This document shows positions 1-10,226 of a stretch of 64,000 bases of DNA, piece by piece. How positions within the stretch are numbered: position 1 is the first letter of the stretch; every line of letters begins with the position of its first letter. The translations under genes and the position numbers were made by a program. The notes beneath the pieces were generated by a model, which was not told the origin of the DNA, did not search any database, and saw nothing but the letters and a program-made list of their open reading frames with translations. This DNA comes from an uncultured Alteromonadaceae bacterium (lineage in GTDB: Bacteria; Pseudomonadota; Gammaproteobacteria; Enterobacterales; Alteromonadaceae), in contig CANNDC010000014.1 in assembly GCA_947503265.1 (NCBI GenBank), positions 1 to 64,000 of the forward strand. The letters run 5' to 3'.

Positions 1-12
1 AACTGTCCGAGC

Positions 13-266
13 CATGGATGGCGAGATCAAGCCAGCATGGATGCTTTCACGGCGGGTTAAAATCTTTTAAGCCTTGCAACGCTTTATACACAGATGTTCA
101 AACATGCTGTTTAGCATTAAAAATTTCAACTGTACGAAGACATGGATGTCGTAGTCCAAGCGCACAGGGAGGTCTTGCAGCGCGTTGGAATTTTTAGACT
201 TATCAAGCTTTATACATTGAAGCTAAAACAAAAAAACACGGCGGGTTAAAATATTTTAAACCTTCC
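13..266. repeat. Degenerate intergenic repeat, two and a half copies
   Basis: The octamer CATGGATG occurs at 13-20, 36-43 and 141-148. The stretch 13-73 aligns with 141-200, sharing CATGGATG, a CAAGC block, a GCG-GTT block and an ATTTTTA-like tail. A third partial copy at 237-264 repeats the block CACGGCGGGTTAAAAT of 48-63 exactly. The tails at 53-72 and 243-262 are near-palindromes (GG-TTAAAA-NN-TTTTAA-CC). No gene is seen in 1-291. It looks like a small non-coding repeat family; whether other copies exist in the genome cannot be seen here. Confidence 0.5.
230..262 (-). terminator. Possible terminator downstream of the metY-like gene
   Basis: Read on the minus strand, an AT-rich near-palindrome (243-262) is followed after six bases by seven consecutive T (complement of 230-236). 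It lies about 30 bp beyond the stop of the PLP enzyme gene. The stem is weak, so termination is uncertain; the palindrome is also part of the local repeat. Confidence 0.35.
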
Positions 267-291
267 TTGGTTTTCAAAGTCGAAAAATGGA

Positions 292-1572
292 TCAGCAAGC
301 AGCATCCAAAGCTTGTGAAACATCGGCGATAATGTCGTCAATGTGCTCGATCCCAACGGATATGCGTACCAAATCCGCTGATACTCCTGCCGCTTTCAAT
401 TCTTCTTCATTCAACTGACGATGAGTAGTAGAGGCGGGATGACAAGCAAGAGACTTGGCATCACCAATGTTAACCAAACGCAGAATCATTTGTAATGCAT
501 CTATAAATTTGCCGCCTGCCGCAACACTGTCCTCGGCTTTGATCCCGAAGCTGATGATTCCTGATGCTTTGCCACCAGAAATCTTATGGCAAGTGGCATT
601 GTATGGGCTGTCATCGAGTCCTGCGTAGTTTACCCAACTAATGTTGTGATGACTCTGCAAATATTTGGCGAGCGTTAACGCGTTATCACAATGGCGTTCC
701 ATTCTTAATGCTAGGGTTTCTAAGCCTTGCATCAATAAGAATGAACTGTGAGGAGACAGCGCTGCACCGGTATTTCTCAAAGGTACAACACGACATCTTC
801 CAATGAAGGCTGCTGGCCCCAAAGCTTCGGTATAAACCACACCGTGATAGGAAGGGTCGGGTTGATTTAACAATGGAAAGCGTTCGGCTTCTGCGGCCCA
901 ATCGAATTTGCCTGAGTCGATAATAATACCACCGACCGTTGTACCATGTCCGCCAACATATTTGGTCAAGGAGTGAATTACGATATCGGCACCGTGTTCA
1001 ATAGGACGACACAAGATAGGAGTTGCAACTGTGTTGTCAACCATCAAGGGAACACCATTTTTATGGGCGATCTCTGCTAATCGAGCAATATCGACGATGT
1101 TACCAGCAGGATTGCCGATAGATTCGCAAAACAGTGCTTTGGTGTTTTTATCTATTAAAGCTTCTAAGCGATCATAGTCATCAAACGCTGCCATTCTGAC
1201 TTCAACGCCTTGACGTGGCAAAGTATGAGCAAATAAGTTGTAGGTTCCACCGTACAATTGACTCGTACTAACAATATTATCACCAACTTGAGTGATGGCT
1301 TGAATGGCGTATGTGATAGCAGCCATACCTGATGACAAAGCCAGTGAACCGATACCGCCTTCCATTGCAGCCATGCGGTGTTCAAGGACATCTGTCGTAG
1401 GGTTCATAATTCGCGTATAAATATTCCCCGGAACTTTCAAGTCAAACAGATCCGCACCATGCTGGGTATCATCAAAGGTATAAGAAGTAGTTTGATAAAT
1501 TGGTACGGCAGCGGCCTTTGTCGTTGCTTCAGATTGATAACCATGGTGTAGAGCAATAGATTCTAGCTTCAT
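292..1572 (-). CDS. metY: O-acetylhomoserine sulfhydrylase (Cys/Met metabolism PLP enzyme)
   Basis: This is a PLP-dependent enzyme of the cystathionine gamma-synthase family, of the O-acetylhomoserine aminocarboxypropyltransferase type, which makes homocysteine from O-acetylhomoserine and sulfide in the cytoplasm. The 426-residue length fits MetY rather than the shorter MetB/MetC (about 390). Visible motifs are the phosphate-binding YTRIMNPT near residue 52, the SSGMAA turn near 80, and the PLP lysine K204 in SLTKYVGGHG. I chose the ATG at 1570-1572 because AGGA lies 10 bp upstream; a TTG at 1581 is in frame but too close to that site. The substrate (O-acetyl- or O-succinylhomoserine) cannot be fixed from sequence alone. 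It is transcribed in the same direction as dapD, 62 bp downstream of it, so it may be a separate unit. Confidence 0.88.
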   Translation of the reverse strand: MKLESIALHHGYQSEATTKAAAVPIYQTTSYTFDDTQHGADLFDLKVPGNIYTRIMNPTTDVLEHRMAAMEGGIGSLALSSGMAAITYAIQAITQVGDNIVSTSQLYGGTYNLFAHTLPRQGVEVRMAAFDDYDRLEALIDKNTKALFCESIGNPAGNIVDIARLAEIAHKNGVPLMVDNTVATPILCRPIEHGADIVIHSLTKYVGGHGTTVGGIIIDSGKFDWAAEAERFPLLNQPDPSYHGVVYTEALGPAAFIGRCRVVPLRNTGAALSPHSSFLLMQGLETLALRMERHCDNALTLAKYLQSHHNISWVNYAGLDDSPYNATCHKISGGKASGIISFGIKAEDSVAAGGKFIDALQMILRLVNIGDAKSLACHPASTTHRQLNEEELKAAGVSADLVRISVGIEHIDDIIADVSQALDAAC

Positions 1573-1634
1573 ATTTTTCAATTCCTAAACTTAAAAGGCC
1601 GAGTCGCCTAATTTAATAAACTATGTAATTTTGA

Positions 1635-2459
1635 CTATTCAGCGCCGCGAAGCAGGGCATTTATACCTACTTTTGCGCGTGTTTTAGCATCCACTTTCTT
1701 CACGATAACCGCAGCATACAGACTGTATTTTCCACATTTGCTAGGCAAGCTCCCTGATACGACGACAGAACCCGCAGGTACACGACCGTAATGCACTTCA
1801 CCGGTTTCACGGTCGTAAATACGTGTGCTTTGGCCAATGTAAACACCCATTGAGATAACAGCACCTTCTTCGACAACAACGCCTTCAACGATTTCAGAGC
1901 GTGCACCGATAAAACAATTGTCTTCAATGATGGTTGGGTTAGCTTGTAAAGGTTCTAAAACGCCGCCAATTCCAACGCCACCAGATAAGTGTACGTTTTT
2001 ACCAATTTGCGCACACGAGCCGACAGTTGCCCATGTATCGACCATGCTTCCTTCGTCTACAAAAGCTCCGATATTTACATACGACGGCATTAGCACGACA
2101 TTTTTAGCCACAAAAACGCCGGTACGAACGGTTGCAGGAGGCACAACTCGAACACCATCATTTTCGAAATCCTGCTGTGAATATTCTGAATATTTAAGCG
2201 GAACTTTATCGAAGAAACGGCTCTCAGCGCCTTCGATAACGGCATTGTCATTGATACGAAAATATAATAGCACGGCTTTCTTAAGCCATTGATGTACAAC
2301 CCATTCGCCAGCAATTTTCTCTGCTACTCTGGCTTCACCGGAATTAAGTTGCGCGATAGCGGATTCGACCGCTGCTTTAGTTTCAGCATCTACTGTAGAT
2401 GCAGTTATTGACGCTCTGTTTTCAAATGCGCTTTCAATTAGGTTTTTTAAGTCCGACAT
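1635..2459 (-). CDS. dapD: 2,3,4,5-tetrahydropyridine-2,6-dicarboxylate N-succinyltransferase
   Basis: DapD succinylates tetrahydrodipicolinate with succinyl-CoA in the succinylase branch of lysine and meso-diaminopimelate synthesis, so it feeds cell-wall synthesis. The 274 residues match the family length. An N-terminal helical domain (about 1-100) precedes a left-handed beta-helix of hexapeptide repeats (about 105-235), visible as runs such as [30 protein letters not shown] and [17 protein letters not shown]. The ATG start at 2457-2459 lies inside the end of glnD (13 bp overlap), which implies translational coupling. The order map-glnD-dapD is conserved in gammaproteobacteria. Confidence 0.97.
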   Translation of the reverse strand: MSDLKNLIESAFENRASITASTVDAETKAAVESAIAQLNSGEARVAEKIAGEWVVHQWLKKAVLLYFRINDNAVIEGAESRFFDKVPLKYSEYSQQDFENDGVRVVPPATVRTGVFVAKNVVLMPSYVNIGAFVDEGSMVDTWATVGSCAQIGKNVHLSGGVGIGGVLEPLQANPTIIEDNCFIGARSEIVEGVVVEEGAVISMGVYIGQSTRIYDRETGEVHYGRVPAGSVVVSGSLPSKCGKYSLYAAVIVKKVDAKTRAKVGINALLRGAE

Positions 2460-5092
2460 GTTTCACCGATGTGTTGAGGTTGATCTAAAAGTTCTGTTAA
2501 TTGATTTTTAAGTTCGACTTGCTGCGCGGTAGTTAGCGCTAAGTCGTCTTGGTTACTGATAATAAATAAATCTTCTGCTCGCTCTCCAATAGTGCTGATT
2601 TTAGCCATATGCAAAGTCAGGTTTAAGCGCACAAAAAGGTGCCCAATTTTAGCAAGCAGGCCGGGCGCATCAAGTGCTTCCATTTCCAGCATGGTGACGC
2701 TTTTGTTGCTTTGGTAAAAACGCACTTTAGTTTTAACGTCCAATTGCTTCATTTGTCTGGACATTTTTCGTTCGTTATTGTGCTCTCTGCCAGGCTTGTC
2801 TAACTGGGTTTGTATTGCCTCTTTCAGACTCTTTAACCGGCTTGGCGACGAAATACGACTGCCATCTTGTTCCAACAGAATGAAGCTATCGAACACATAA
2901 CCATCATTGGTAATGGTGATCTGCGCATCGTGGATTGAGCAGTTACGACTATCTAATACTGATGCTATTTGAGCGAATAAGGCGGGTCGGTTCTTACCGT
3001 AAACCATTAATTCGGTACCCGATTTAGCCGTTTCGTCATTCAACGCAACGGTTAGGCCTGCATCCGTCATACCCCTAGCTTTGGTGACTTCTTTGGTATG
3101 CCATGCGAGTTGAGCGGGACTGAATCGAGCAAAATAATCATTGTTAAGTCGGCGCCAAAACTGATCTATATCGTCAGCATTAACGCCTTGTCTGCTGAGT
3201 AAATATCGTGCTTCAACTTGGTGTTCGTTTACACGTTCAATGAGTGTTGATGCGCATTCTAACCCATTATCAAAGGCTTTTTGCGTTAACAGGTATAGTT
3301 CTCTGAGTAAGGATTCTTTCCAGTCGTTCCATAAGTTGTTGTTGGTCGCCCTAATATCAGCTAACGTCAGCGCATATAGATGATCGAGATGGTTGTGACT
3401 TTTTACCGTAGTGGCGAAATCATTGACGATAGCGGGATCATAAATGTCTCTGCGCTGGGCTACCACTGACATTAACAAGTGATTTTCTACCATCCAACTG
3501 ATCAGGTCTGTATCGTTCGATGAGATATCATGCAACTCGCAAAAACTACGCACATCAACAGCACCTAATTTCGAGTGGTCTCCGCCGCGTCCTTTGCCTA
3601 TGTCGTGAAAAATAGCTGCAATGTAGAGTAGCTCTGGCTTTTCAGCATTCTTAACGATGCGCTTACATCTTGGGAATTCGTCATTATTTTCATCATGATA
3701 TTGATAAACGTGCTTCACCAATCTATGAGTGTGCTCGTCAACTGTGTAAGCATGGAATAAGTCGAATTGCATCATGCCCACTATCTGATCCCATTCGGGA
3801 AGATAGGATTGTAAAATACCGTGCTTATACATGATGTCCCATCCCAACCCAAAAAAGTTGTTATGTCGCATCAGTTGCATAAATAAGTGTCTGCAGGCCG
3901 ATCTCTCAACAAAAAATTGCTCGTTGAAGGCTCGTCGAGCGTTTCTCAGTTGGCGCAGCGCACTGGAATGCAAACCGAGACATTCTTCGGTGTTAGCCAC
4001 GAGTAATAAAAATTGCAATATTGCTTCAGGAGAATCAAATACTTGTTCATTTCGAGCGGCAATTAAGCCATCTAACAACTCAAAATTTTCATCGATAATA
4101 CAAGTGTTTTTGACCTTTAAATCGAGGATGTCCTGAGTAAAGTATTGCAACAGCATATTGTTAAGCTCGCTAACGCGACGGACGACTCGAAAGAACTCTT
4201 TCATCATTTTTTCTACAGACGCTTTCCCCGAGCCATAGCCGAGTTTTTCTGCTACATCTGCTTGATAATCAAAGAGTAAGCGGTTTTCACTGCGGCCAGA
4301 TACAAGGTGGAGTGCAAACCGTATTCGCCACAAATGAGAACGACATTCAATCAATTCGGCCCATTCTTGCTCAGTAAAATAGCCGTGCTCGACTAATTCT
4401 CGTCCGTCCCAAACGTTAAAATGTTGCTTCGCGACCCAGCCAATTGACTGAATATCTCTTAGACAACCAGGGTTTTCCTTTACATTCGGCTCGAGGTTAT
4501 ACGATGTGTCATTAAATTTGGCGTGGCGATCTTTCTGTTCTTGATACTTGGCAGTGAAGAAATCTTTGCTTGTCCAATATCCACGGCCATTAATTTTCTT
4601 TTGTAGATCGTTAAAGATTCGCTCATTGCCAATCAATAAGCGTGACTCAACTAGATTTGTCGCAATCGTAATATCGTCTTTGGCAAGTTTGAAACTTTCT
4701 TTTACTGTCCTGACTGACTGACCGATATCCAGCTTAATATCCCAGAGTAGGGTAATAAAACGACCGACACACTCTTGGGAAGCTTTGTTTAAGGATTTAT
4801 TACTCAGAATGAGAAGATCAACGTCTGAATGCGGTTGTAATTGACCTCGTCCATATCCCCCAACTGCTACCAGACTGATATTGCTATCTTTGTCTAGCTC
4901 GAGCAATTGCCACGCCTTACAAAGCAATGTATCCACAAACCAGGCCCTGTCATGAACCAGTTTGTCTACTTCAGTATCCGCAAACTCCTTCTCCATTATT
5001 TCGTAGCTTGCTTTGACGCAATCTTTAAACGAGCGAATGTCATCAACACTTGAGATAGCATCAATTTGACTGGCAAGATTAGCTAATGGCAA
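2447..5092 (-). CDS. glnD: Bifunctional [protein-PII] uridylyltransferase / uridylyl-removing enzyme
   Basis: GlnD senses glutamine and controls nitrogen assimilation by adding UMP to, or removing it from, PII proteins (GlnB/GlnK). The 881-residue protein shows the expected order: a nucleotidyltransferase domain with the [17 protein letters not shown] motif at residues 78-94 (catalytic D90, D92), an HD hydrolase domain around [17 protein letters not shown] (about residue 490), and two C-terminal ACT domains (about 700-780 and 810-875) that bind glutamine. The start codon is TTG at 5090-5092 with GAGG about 8 bp upstream; an unusual start in a large regulatory enzyme may keep expression low. 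It follows map by 63 bp and overlaps dapD by 13 bp. Full length, with no disruption seen. Confidence 0.96.
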   Translation of the reverse strand: MPLANLASQIDAISSVDDIRSFKDCVKASYEIMEKEFADTEVDKLVHDRAWFVDTLLCKAWQLLELDKDSNISLVAVGGYGRGQLQPHSDVDLLILSNKSLNKASQECVGRFITLLWDIKLDIGQSVRTVKESFKLAKDDITIATNLVESRLLIGNERIFNDLQKKINGRGYWTSKDFFTAKYQEQKDRHAKFNDTSYNLEPNVKENPGCLRDIQSIGWVAKQHFNVWDGRELVEHGYFTEQEWAELIECRSHLWRIRFALHLVSGRSENRLLFDYQADVAEKLGYGSGKASVEKMMKEFFRVVRRVSELNNMLLQYFTQDILDLKVKNTCIIDENFELLDGLIAARNEQVFDSPEAILQFLLLVANTEECLGLHSSALRQLRNARRAFNEQFFVERSACRHLFMQLMRHNNFFGLGWDIMYKHGILQSYLPEWDQIVGMMQFDLFHAYTVDEHTHRLVKHVYQYHDENNDEFPRCKRIVKNAEKPELLYIAAIFHDIGKGRGGDHSKLGAVDVRSFCELHDISSNDTDLISWMVENHLLMSVVAQRRDIYDPAIVNDFATTVKSHNHLDHLYALTLADIRATNNNLWNDWKESLLRELYLLTQKAFDNGLECASTLIERVNEHQVEARYLLSRQGVNADDIDQFWRRLNNDYFARFSPAQLAWHTKEVTKARGMTDAGLTVALNDETAKSGTELMVYGKNRPALFAQIASVLDSRNCSIHDAQITITNDGYVFDSFILLEQDGSRISSPSRLKSLKEAIQTQLDKPGREHNNERKMSRQMKQLDVKTKVRFYQSNKSVTMLEMEALDAPGLLAKIGHLFVRLNLTLHMAKISTIGERAEDLFIISNQDDLALTTAQQVELKNQLTELLDQPQHIGETCRT

Positions 5093-5155
5093 AAGTTAAA
5101 CCTCTTTTTGAAAGCGTGAATATTGGAATATTTCGGGATAAACCATGTTGTTTTG

Positions 5156-5947
5156 TTAATGCGAAATAATGCGATCGATTTCTTCGTCGTCTCTTAACGT
5201 AAGTATTTCGACACCATTTTTTGTAACCAACAAAGTATGTTCCCATTGTGCGCTTAAGCTGCGATCTTTGGTAACGACAGTCCATTTGTCTGGGAGTACT
5301 TTGGAGTAGCGCTTTCCGGCATTTATCATAGGCTCTATGGTAAAGCACATGCCTTCTTGAAGAACCTCACCGGTATTTGGACGCCCATAATGCACAACTT
5401 GTGGTTCTTCGTGGAAGTTTGCACCAATACCATGTCCACAATATTCACGAACAATAGAGTAATTATGTTTCTCTGCGTATTGTTGAATGACATGACCAAT
5501 ATCACCTAACCTTACTCCAGGTTTCACAATTTTAATCGCTTTGTACAAGCTTTCTTGAGTTACTCGAATCAATCGTTCGGCCAAAATGCTGGGTTTGCCT
5601 ACAACAAACATTTTTGAGGTATCGCCGTGATATCCATCTTTAATAACAGTGACATCAATATTGACCGAATCGCCATCTTTTAGCTTTTTATCTGCAGGAA
5701 TCCCGTGGCAAATTACATGATTTACCGATGTACAGATAGATTTCGGAAAAGGCGGATGACCATAATTCAACGGCGCAGGAATGGCTTGTTGTTCGTTAAC
5801 GATATAGTCGTGGCAAATCTGATTTAACTCGTCAGTTGTGACCCCTTTTTTTACATGGGGACCGATCATTTGAAGCACTTCAGAAGCCAGTTTTCCGGCT
5901 ACGCGCATTTTTTCGATTTCTTCGGGAGTCTTGATGGTCGCTGACAA
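5156..5947 (-). CDS. map: Type I methionine aminopeptidase
   Basis: This enzyme removes the N-terminal methionine from nascent proteins in the cytoplasm. The 263-residue length is standard for type I enzymes without an N-terminal extension. The five metal ligands are all visible: D98 and D109 (VNIDVTVIKDGYHGDT), H172 (CGHGIG), E205 (FTIEPM) and E236 (QWEHT). It is the first gene of a map-glnD-dapD run. In many gammaproteobacteria map lies divergent from rpsB; here a lipoprotein gene lies upstream in the same direction instead. The ATG at 5945-5947 is the start. Confidence 0.97.
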   Translation of the reverse strand: MSATIKTPEEIEKMRVAGKLASEVLQMIGPHVKKGVTTDELNQICHDYIVNEQQAIPAPLNYGHPPFPKSICTSVNHVICHGIPADKKLKDGDSVNIDVTVIKDGYHGDTSKMFVVGKPSILAERLIRVTQESLYKAIKIVKPGVRLGDIGHVIQQYAEKHNYSIVREYCGHGIGANFHEEPQVVHYGRPNTGEVLQEGMCFTIEPMINAGKRYSKVLPDKWTVVTKDRSLSAQWEHTLLVTKNGVEILTLRDDEEIDRIISH

Positions 5948-6025
5948 GGCTTAATCCTGTGAATTTAATGCTGAAAAACAAATTGACAGGATTGTATCTT
6001 TTCAGGAAGGAATTGTATAGGAGAT

Positions 6026-6053
6026 CAATGGCTCCGTGTGATAGGAGCCATTG
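6026..6053. other. Perfect 10-bp stem-loop between a lipoprotein gene and map
   Basis: The arms CAATGGCTCC (6026-6035) and GGAGCCATTG (6044-6053) are perfectly complementary around an 8-base loop. There is no T run on either strand, so it is not a classical intrinsic terminator. It sits 26 bp after the lipoprotein stop, where it could stabilise the 3' end or terminate weakly. Confidence 0.4.
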
Positions 6054-6078
6054 AGGAGAGCTATTAAATGAGTGTAAG

Positions 6079-8442
6079 TTAAGGTTGACCAATCGTATTT
6101 TGATCAGAATTAGCCCAAACCTCTTCGTAATCTTGTAAATCCACTTTGATAAATGAAGTTAATCTAGGTTGAATTATCAGGCTAAATCTATCAAAGACAC
6201 CATTTTCGTTTTCGTCTCTGGTGAAGAAAAATGACTCAATTGCCCAAATTCGTCCCGCTTCATCGGTTTTCACTATTCGCCATGTTCGTTGTCTTATCGA
6301 GAATCCGCCATCATAAGAAAAGGTGAAAGTATCACCTGATTGAGTCACATCCCTTTTAATCCAAGCTGAATGCACTTGAAAAAATGGTTTTTGGTTAGAA
6401 TCGTAGCTTTCGTAAGAAGTTTCAACACGATCTACCTTACGAGACTCATAGAATTGGTAGGCAAAAACATAATCAATATCGAGCATTCCAGATTCCCACG
6501 CTCTGGGCTGAGTGGCGCTGATCAAAGAAATATAAGCTTGGGTACCAGAAGTGATAAGCGAAGAATAATCTGAATTCACGGGGTCATCTAGTTTGAAGAA
6601 TTCTCTAACGTATTCTCTAATTATCTTACCGTTAGACATCTCAACGAAAGTGGCCAGAAAGCCATCATCAACTTCTAAGATGGGGGTGATTTCTATTGAA
6701 TGTTGATCGTTGGTAATTTTTATCGTGCCGTTTTCCATTGACTGCCAGGTATAAGCTGCTTTTGAATACTGAGTCAACGCCGTGTTGTTTTCCATTAACG
6801 CAATCGTATCTGCATTTAACCTATGGTTAGAACCTACAAAACTATATTCTTCTTCTGTTTGGATATCAGGGATATGTTCATAATAGGAGTGTATTAGCCA
6901 TTGACCTACTAGTACCTCTTGAGAAAGTAAGGGATCTATACCTGTTGCTAACATCATCGTATTTGGACTAAGAAGGGGTTCCCTTTCATAAGTGAATTCA
7001 AATATTTCTATATCATCATTTAGAAACAAAACCTCTTCATCTGCTCTGCTTCTGAGAATTTGATATTCGTTGTCATTACTAGCAATCAAAGTCAAGACTT
7101 CAGAACTTGGTCGTTCTCCTATGCGAACTTGCCCAGAAGGAAAACCGACCCCAGCTTCGATTTCTGTAGCTTTGGCAACGGCTTCTTCGCCAAATCGAGA
7201 AACTAAAACTTGATTGTAATCAGGAAAGCTTTCGTTTCTTACACGCCCGTCAAGATCAAATTCTATTTGAATTCTTCCTTGTTCCAACGACCAACTAAAC
7301 TCATATTCAATTGAGTCGAACTGGTTTCCACGCCAGTGAATGCCTCGAGTGGCTGTAGTAAATTCGTAGATATCAGATTCTCTTGGAATAAAACCCTCTT
7401 GTAAATCGCCGACGTATACGACAAATTTTCGGCCGACAAGATAACTGGCCTCTAATGGTTGAGCGAATTCCACTGCGGTTGCACTTACAGCAAGATTTAG
7501 CGCTTGACTAAATTCTTGGTCATAGTCACCCGACGCGTTGATCAATTCGTTTTGTAACAAATATTCGCGTACAACAACATTGGGTTTATTATTATCGGTT
7601 GAGATAAAAAAGCTTTCCAAAGTTTGATTTTCGGTTAACGAATAATTGTCATTGTCTATTATTAATTTGATAAACCCAGCTAATTCAAGCATATCGGTTG
7701 AATTGGCGGAATCAATTGAAGAAGCAAATGTTGCGCTATCCAAAGAGTCATCTGGCTCTTTGTTTGCTAATGCAAGAAGAAATTTTGCTGTTGTGAGTTG
7801 ATTTAATTTTAACGACACTAACTCTTCCTCATCAAGTTGTCTGTTTTCAGCAGCCGCTGAAATGACGTCTTCCACACTGCCAACTAAGCTGAACAAGCTT
7901 GCTTGACTTTGAGTAGAGTTTTCTGCTCCTTGAGCTTTGATTAAAATATTACCTTCAAATGAATGTAATGCAATCTCGATTGAATATTCACCATCTTGAT
8001 TGGTCGTTGTTTCAAATTCGTCACCATTAATGGTTACAACGACATTCGCATTTGCTAACGGAGAATCGGTTGCAGTTCCAGACAAGCTTAAGGTTTGCGT
8101 ATTCTCAATAGTCACAGAAGCCGTGGCTAAATTTTCGCCATCACTTATTTGATAGGAGAGGGAGTCGCTGCCGAATTGATTTAAGTTTGGGGTATAAATT
8201 ATCTGGTTCCCACTAATTTCTGCGTTTCCATTAACTGGTTGAACAGTTATTGCAGAAAGCGATATTGAGTCGCCATCTTTGTCAGTGTCATTTTGCAACA
8301 CTGAAATCGTTACCGGTTGATTATTTAAAGAAGTGGCATTGTCATTTTGGGCAACAGGGGTTGTTTTTGCTTCGTCAGATCCTCCACATGCTGCTAGCAT
8401 TGTGGCTAGAAACAATGAAAGAATTCTAAATTTACTACTCAT
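6079..8442 (-). CDS. Large lipoprotein with a cadherin/Ig-like N-terminal domain, function unknown
   Basis: The 787-residue protein starts with a lipoprotein signal (hydrophobic stretch 5-18, lipobox LAAC with Cys19), so it should be anchored in the outer membrane. Residues about 28-115 resemble the tandem cadherin/Big_9 type beta-sandwich (VTISVLQNDTDKDGDSISLS, IIYTPN, DSLSYQISDGE). Residues about 118-175 look like a carboxypeptidase regulatory-like domain (SGTATDSPLANANVVVTI, GEYSIEI). The rest, about 600 residues, is acidic, beta-rich and not recognised. It stands alone between the photolyase operon and map. Adhesion or surface binding is a guess from the N-terminal fold only. A possible hairpin covers its ribosome binding site. 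Confidence 0.8.
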   Translation of the reverse strand: MSSKFRILSLFLATMLAACGGSDEAKTTPVAQNDNATSLNNQPVTISVLQNDTDKDGDSISLSAITVQPVNGNAEISGNQIIYTPNLNQFGSDSLSYQISDGENLATASVTIENTQTLSLSGTATDSPLANANVVVTINGDEFETTTNQDGEYSIEIALHSFEGNILIKAQGAENSTQSQASLFSLVGSVEDVISAAAENRQLDEEELVSLKLNQLTTAKFLLALANKEPDDSLDSATFASSIDSANSTDMLELAGFIKLIIDNDNYSLTENQTLESFFISTDNNKPNVVVREYLLQNELINASGDYDQEFSQALNLAVSATAVEFAQPLEASYLVGRKFVVYVGDLQEGFIPRESDIYEFTTATRGIHWRGNQFDSIEYEFSWSLEQGRIQIEFDLDGRVRNESFPDYNQVLVSRFGEEAVAKATEIEAGVGFPSGQVRIGERPSSEVLTLIASNDNEYQILRSRADEEVLFLNDDIEIFEFTYEREPLLSPNTMMLATGIDPLLSQEVLVGQWLIHSYYEHIPDIQTEEEYSFVGSNHRLNADTIALMENNTALTQYSKAAYTWQSMENGTIKITNDQHSIEITPILEVDDGFLATFVEMSNGKIIREYVREFFKLDDPVNSDYSSLITSGTQAYISLISATQPRAWESGMLDIDYVFAYQFYESRKVDRVETSYESYDSNQKPFFQVHSAWIKRDVTQSGDTFTFSYDGGFSIRQRTWRIVKTDEAGRIWAIESFFFTRDENENGVFDRFSLIIQPRLTSFIKVDLQDYEEVWANSDQNTIGQP

Positions 8443-8449
8443 TTAGTGC

Positions 8450-8487
8450 ATTCCTTGGATTAGTGTTTATTGGTTAACACAAGGAAT
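8450..8487 (-). promoter_or_regulatory. Hairpin that could mask the lipoprotein ribosome binding site
   Basis: On the minus strand ATTCCTTG (complement of 8480-8487) is perfectly complementary to CAAGGAAT (complement of 8450-8457). The second arm contains the AAGGA Shine-Dalgarno sequence, 9 bases before the lipoprotein ATG (8440-8442). An inner GTGTT/AACAC pair (8463-8467, 8476-8480) could extend the fold, with one base shared between the two stems. It would hide the start region and may control translation. Structure read by eye only. Confidence 0.35.
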
Positions 8488-8560
8488 ACTTAAGACGTTC
8501 TTGTCTTATGCTTCCCTGCGATATTTTCAATGTTAGCACTTATTAATCAGCTGTTCATTT

Positions 8561-8698
8561 CTAAAGGCTATTTTTGTTACCTGCGCATCGTTTCGAGCAA
8601 TACCTGACATTTTCCCAGTTTTTTTGCCATTTTTTGCGCCAGACGAATGGACGGTTACAAACAGGGCAGGTTTTACTCGGTAATTCAGACTTCTTCAT
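8561..8698 (-). CDS. DUF2256 small zinc-ribbon protein
   Basis: A 45-residue protein with the DUF2256 signature: [19 protein letters not shown], then [11 protein letters not shown]. The four cysteines (two CxxC-like pairs, C11/C14 and C34/C38) suggest a small zinc ribbon. Its ATG (8696-8698) overlaps the last 14 bp of the upstream iron-sulfur photolyase gene, so it is the third gene of that operon and probably translationally coupled. DUF2256 genes commonly sit beside cryptochrome/photolyase genes; their function is unknown. It is too short for routine gene callers and easily missed. Confidence 0.85.
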   Translation of the reverse strand: MKKSELPSKTCPVCNRPFVWRKKWQKNWENVRYCSKRCAGNKNSL

Positions 8699-10226
8699 TT
8701 GCGTCCAAGGCGGTGAAAAAGATGTCGCTATCTCGTTTAATATGACGCACTTTTTCGTCCGTCATATTATTCAAAGTGCGATAGGGCATACCTAGGCGAG
8801 GATTATTACCGAGTTTTTCCTTATTTCTATCCAGAAAGTCCCAATACAAATAATTAAACGGGCAAGCCTGAGCCCCATTTTTTTCTTTTACGCTGTAGTG
8901 GCAGTGTTGGCAATAATCAGACATTTTGTTGATATATGAACCGCTTGCTGCATAGGGCTTGCTCGCCAATAAACCGCCATCAGCGAACAATATCATGCCT
9001 GTGACATTGGGCATTTCTACCCACTCGTATGCATCAGCATAAACAATCAAATACCATTCATTGACTTCATCGGGATGTACGCCCGCAAGTAGCATAAAAT
9101 TACCCAATACCATTAAGCGCTGAATGTGATGAGCATAGGCATTGTCAGAAGTTTCAGAAATGCATTGATGCAAGCAATTCATCTTGGTTTGTTTCGTCCA
9201 GAAAAAATCCGGTAACTTACGCTTGGCATCAAGGAAGTTTTTATCTTTGTAGTCGGGCATCTTGTACCAATACAATCCGCGCACGTATTCACGCCAACCT
9301 AGCACCTGTCGAATAAAGCCTTCGACTGAGTTTAACGGTGCTTTATCATTGAGATAGGCATTTTCAGCAAGCTGAATGACCTCCTTTGGCAGTATCAAAC
9401 CGCAATTCAAGTAAAAACTAATGTGCGAATGGAACATCCAAGGTTCACCCTGAGCCATAGCATCTTGATAGTCACCAAAGTTTTCCAATCGTTCTTGCAC
9501 AAAGCATTCAGCAATTTCTAACGCCTGTTCTCGAGTGACTGCCATATCGAAATTATCTGCAGAACCAAAATGGTCATCAAACTCTCGTTTGACCAATTGA
9601 ATAACGTCTTTAGTGATTTTATCCGGCGGGAAAGCTTTGGGTTCAGGAATACTGGTGTCCTTGGGTAACGACTTCCTATTCGCGCTGTCGTAATTCCATT
9701 TCCCTCCTATGGGTTCCTTACCCTCCATCAGAACATGCATAGACTTGCGCATTTCTCGATAGAAATATTCCATCCGCAATTGCTTTCTTCCCTCGGCCCA
9801 TTGTGCAAAGTTATTGATTGAGCTGAGAAATCGATCGTCTTCAACAATGATAACTGGTGTATCCAAGGAATCTTGCCAAGACTTCATGTCTTCTAGCACG
9901 CGATACTCCCCCGGATGCGTTAGCACCACTTGATCAAGCTCAATTTCACTGAGTGCCAAGGACACTTCTTGTTTAAATGAACCTGCGTTGGCGTCATCAT
10001 CATATTTGATATATCTAACCTGATAACCATCATCTTTAAGTTCGTTTGCAAAATGGCGCATGGCAGAAAACAGCAAGATAATTTTCTTTTTATGGTGTTT
10101 AACGTAGGTAGCTTCAGATCTTACTTCAGCAAATAAAATAATATCTTGCTGCTTGTCACACTCCCGTAAACTCGCCAGAGAGCGACTTAGTTGGTCTGCT
10201 AGCACCAGGCGAAGCGATCTAGGCAT
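8685..10226 (-). CDS. Iron-sulfur bacterial cryptochrome / (6-4) photolyase-like protein
   Basis: A member of the FeS-BCP (CryPro) family, prokaryotic (6-4) photolyases that bind FAD, a ribolumazine-type antenna and a [4Fe-4S] cluster. The N-terminus [13 protein letters not shown] is the antenna-domain start typical of the family, and the C-terminal half is the helical FAD domain ([31 protein letters not shown]). The four cluster cysteines are visible: one in KMNCLHQC (about residue 350) and three in DYCQHCHY...GAQACPF (about 437-454). I start at the ATG at 10224-10226, which overlaps the photolyase stop and has GAGG about 10 bases upstream; an in-frame ATG at 10241 is five codons earlier with poor spacing. 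It likely repairs UV (6-4) photoproducts; a purely sensory role is possible. Confidence 0.9.
   Translation of the reverse strand: MPRSLRLVLADQLSRSLASLRECDKQQDIILFAEVRSEATYVKHHKKKIILLFSAMRHFANELKDDGYQVRYIKYDDDANAGSFKQEVSLALSEIELDQVVLTHPGEYRVLEDMKSWQDSLDTPVIIVEDDRFLSSINNFAQWAEGRKQLRMEYFYREMRKSMHVLMEGKEPIGGKWNYDSANRKSLPKDTSIPEPKAFPPDKITKDVIQLVKREFDDHFGSADNFDMAVTREQALEIAECFVQERLENFGDYQDAMAQGEPWMFHSHISFYLNCGLILPKEVIQLAENAYLNDKAPLNSVEGFIRQVLGWREYVRGLYWYKMPDYKDKNFLDAKRKLPDFFWTKQTKMNCLHQCISETSDNAYAHHIQRLMVLGNFMLLAGVHPDEVNEWYLIVYADAYEWVEMPNVTGMILFADGGLLASKPYAASGSYINKMSDYCQHCHYSVKEKNGAQACPFNYLYWDFLDRNKEKLGNNPRLGMPYRTLNNMTDEKVRHIKRDSDIFFTALDANEEV

Noticed and set aside
1918-2292. 124-codon plus-strand frame opposite dapD
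   Set aside because: Pro/Thr-rich shadow of the hexapeptide repeats; no independent support.
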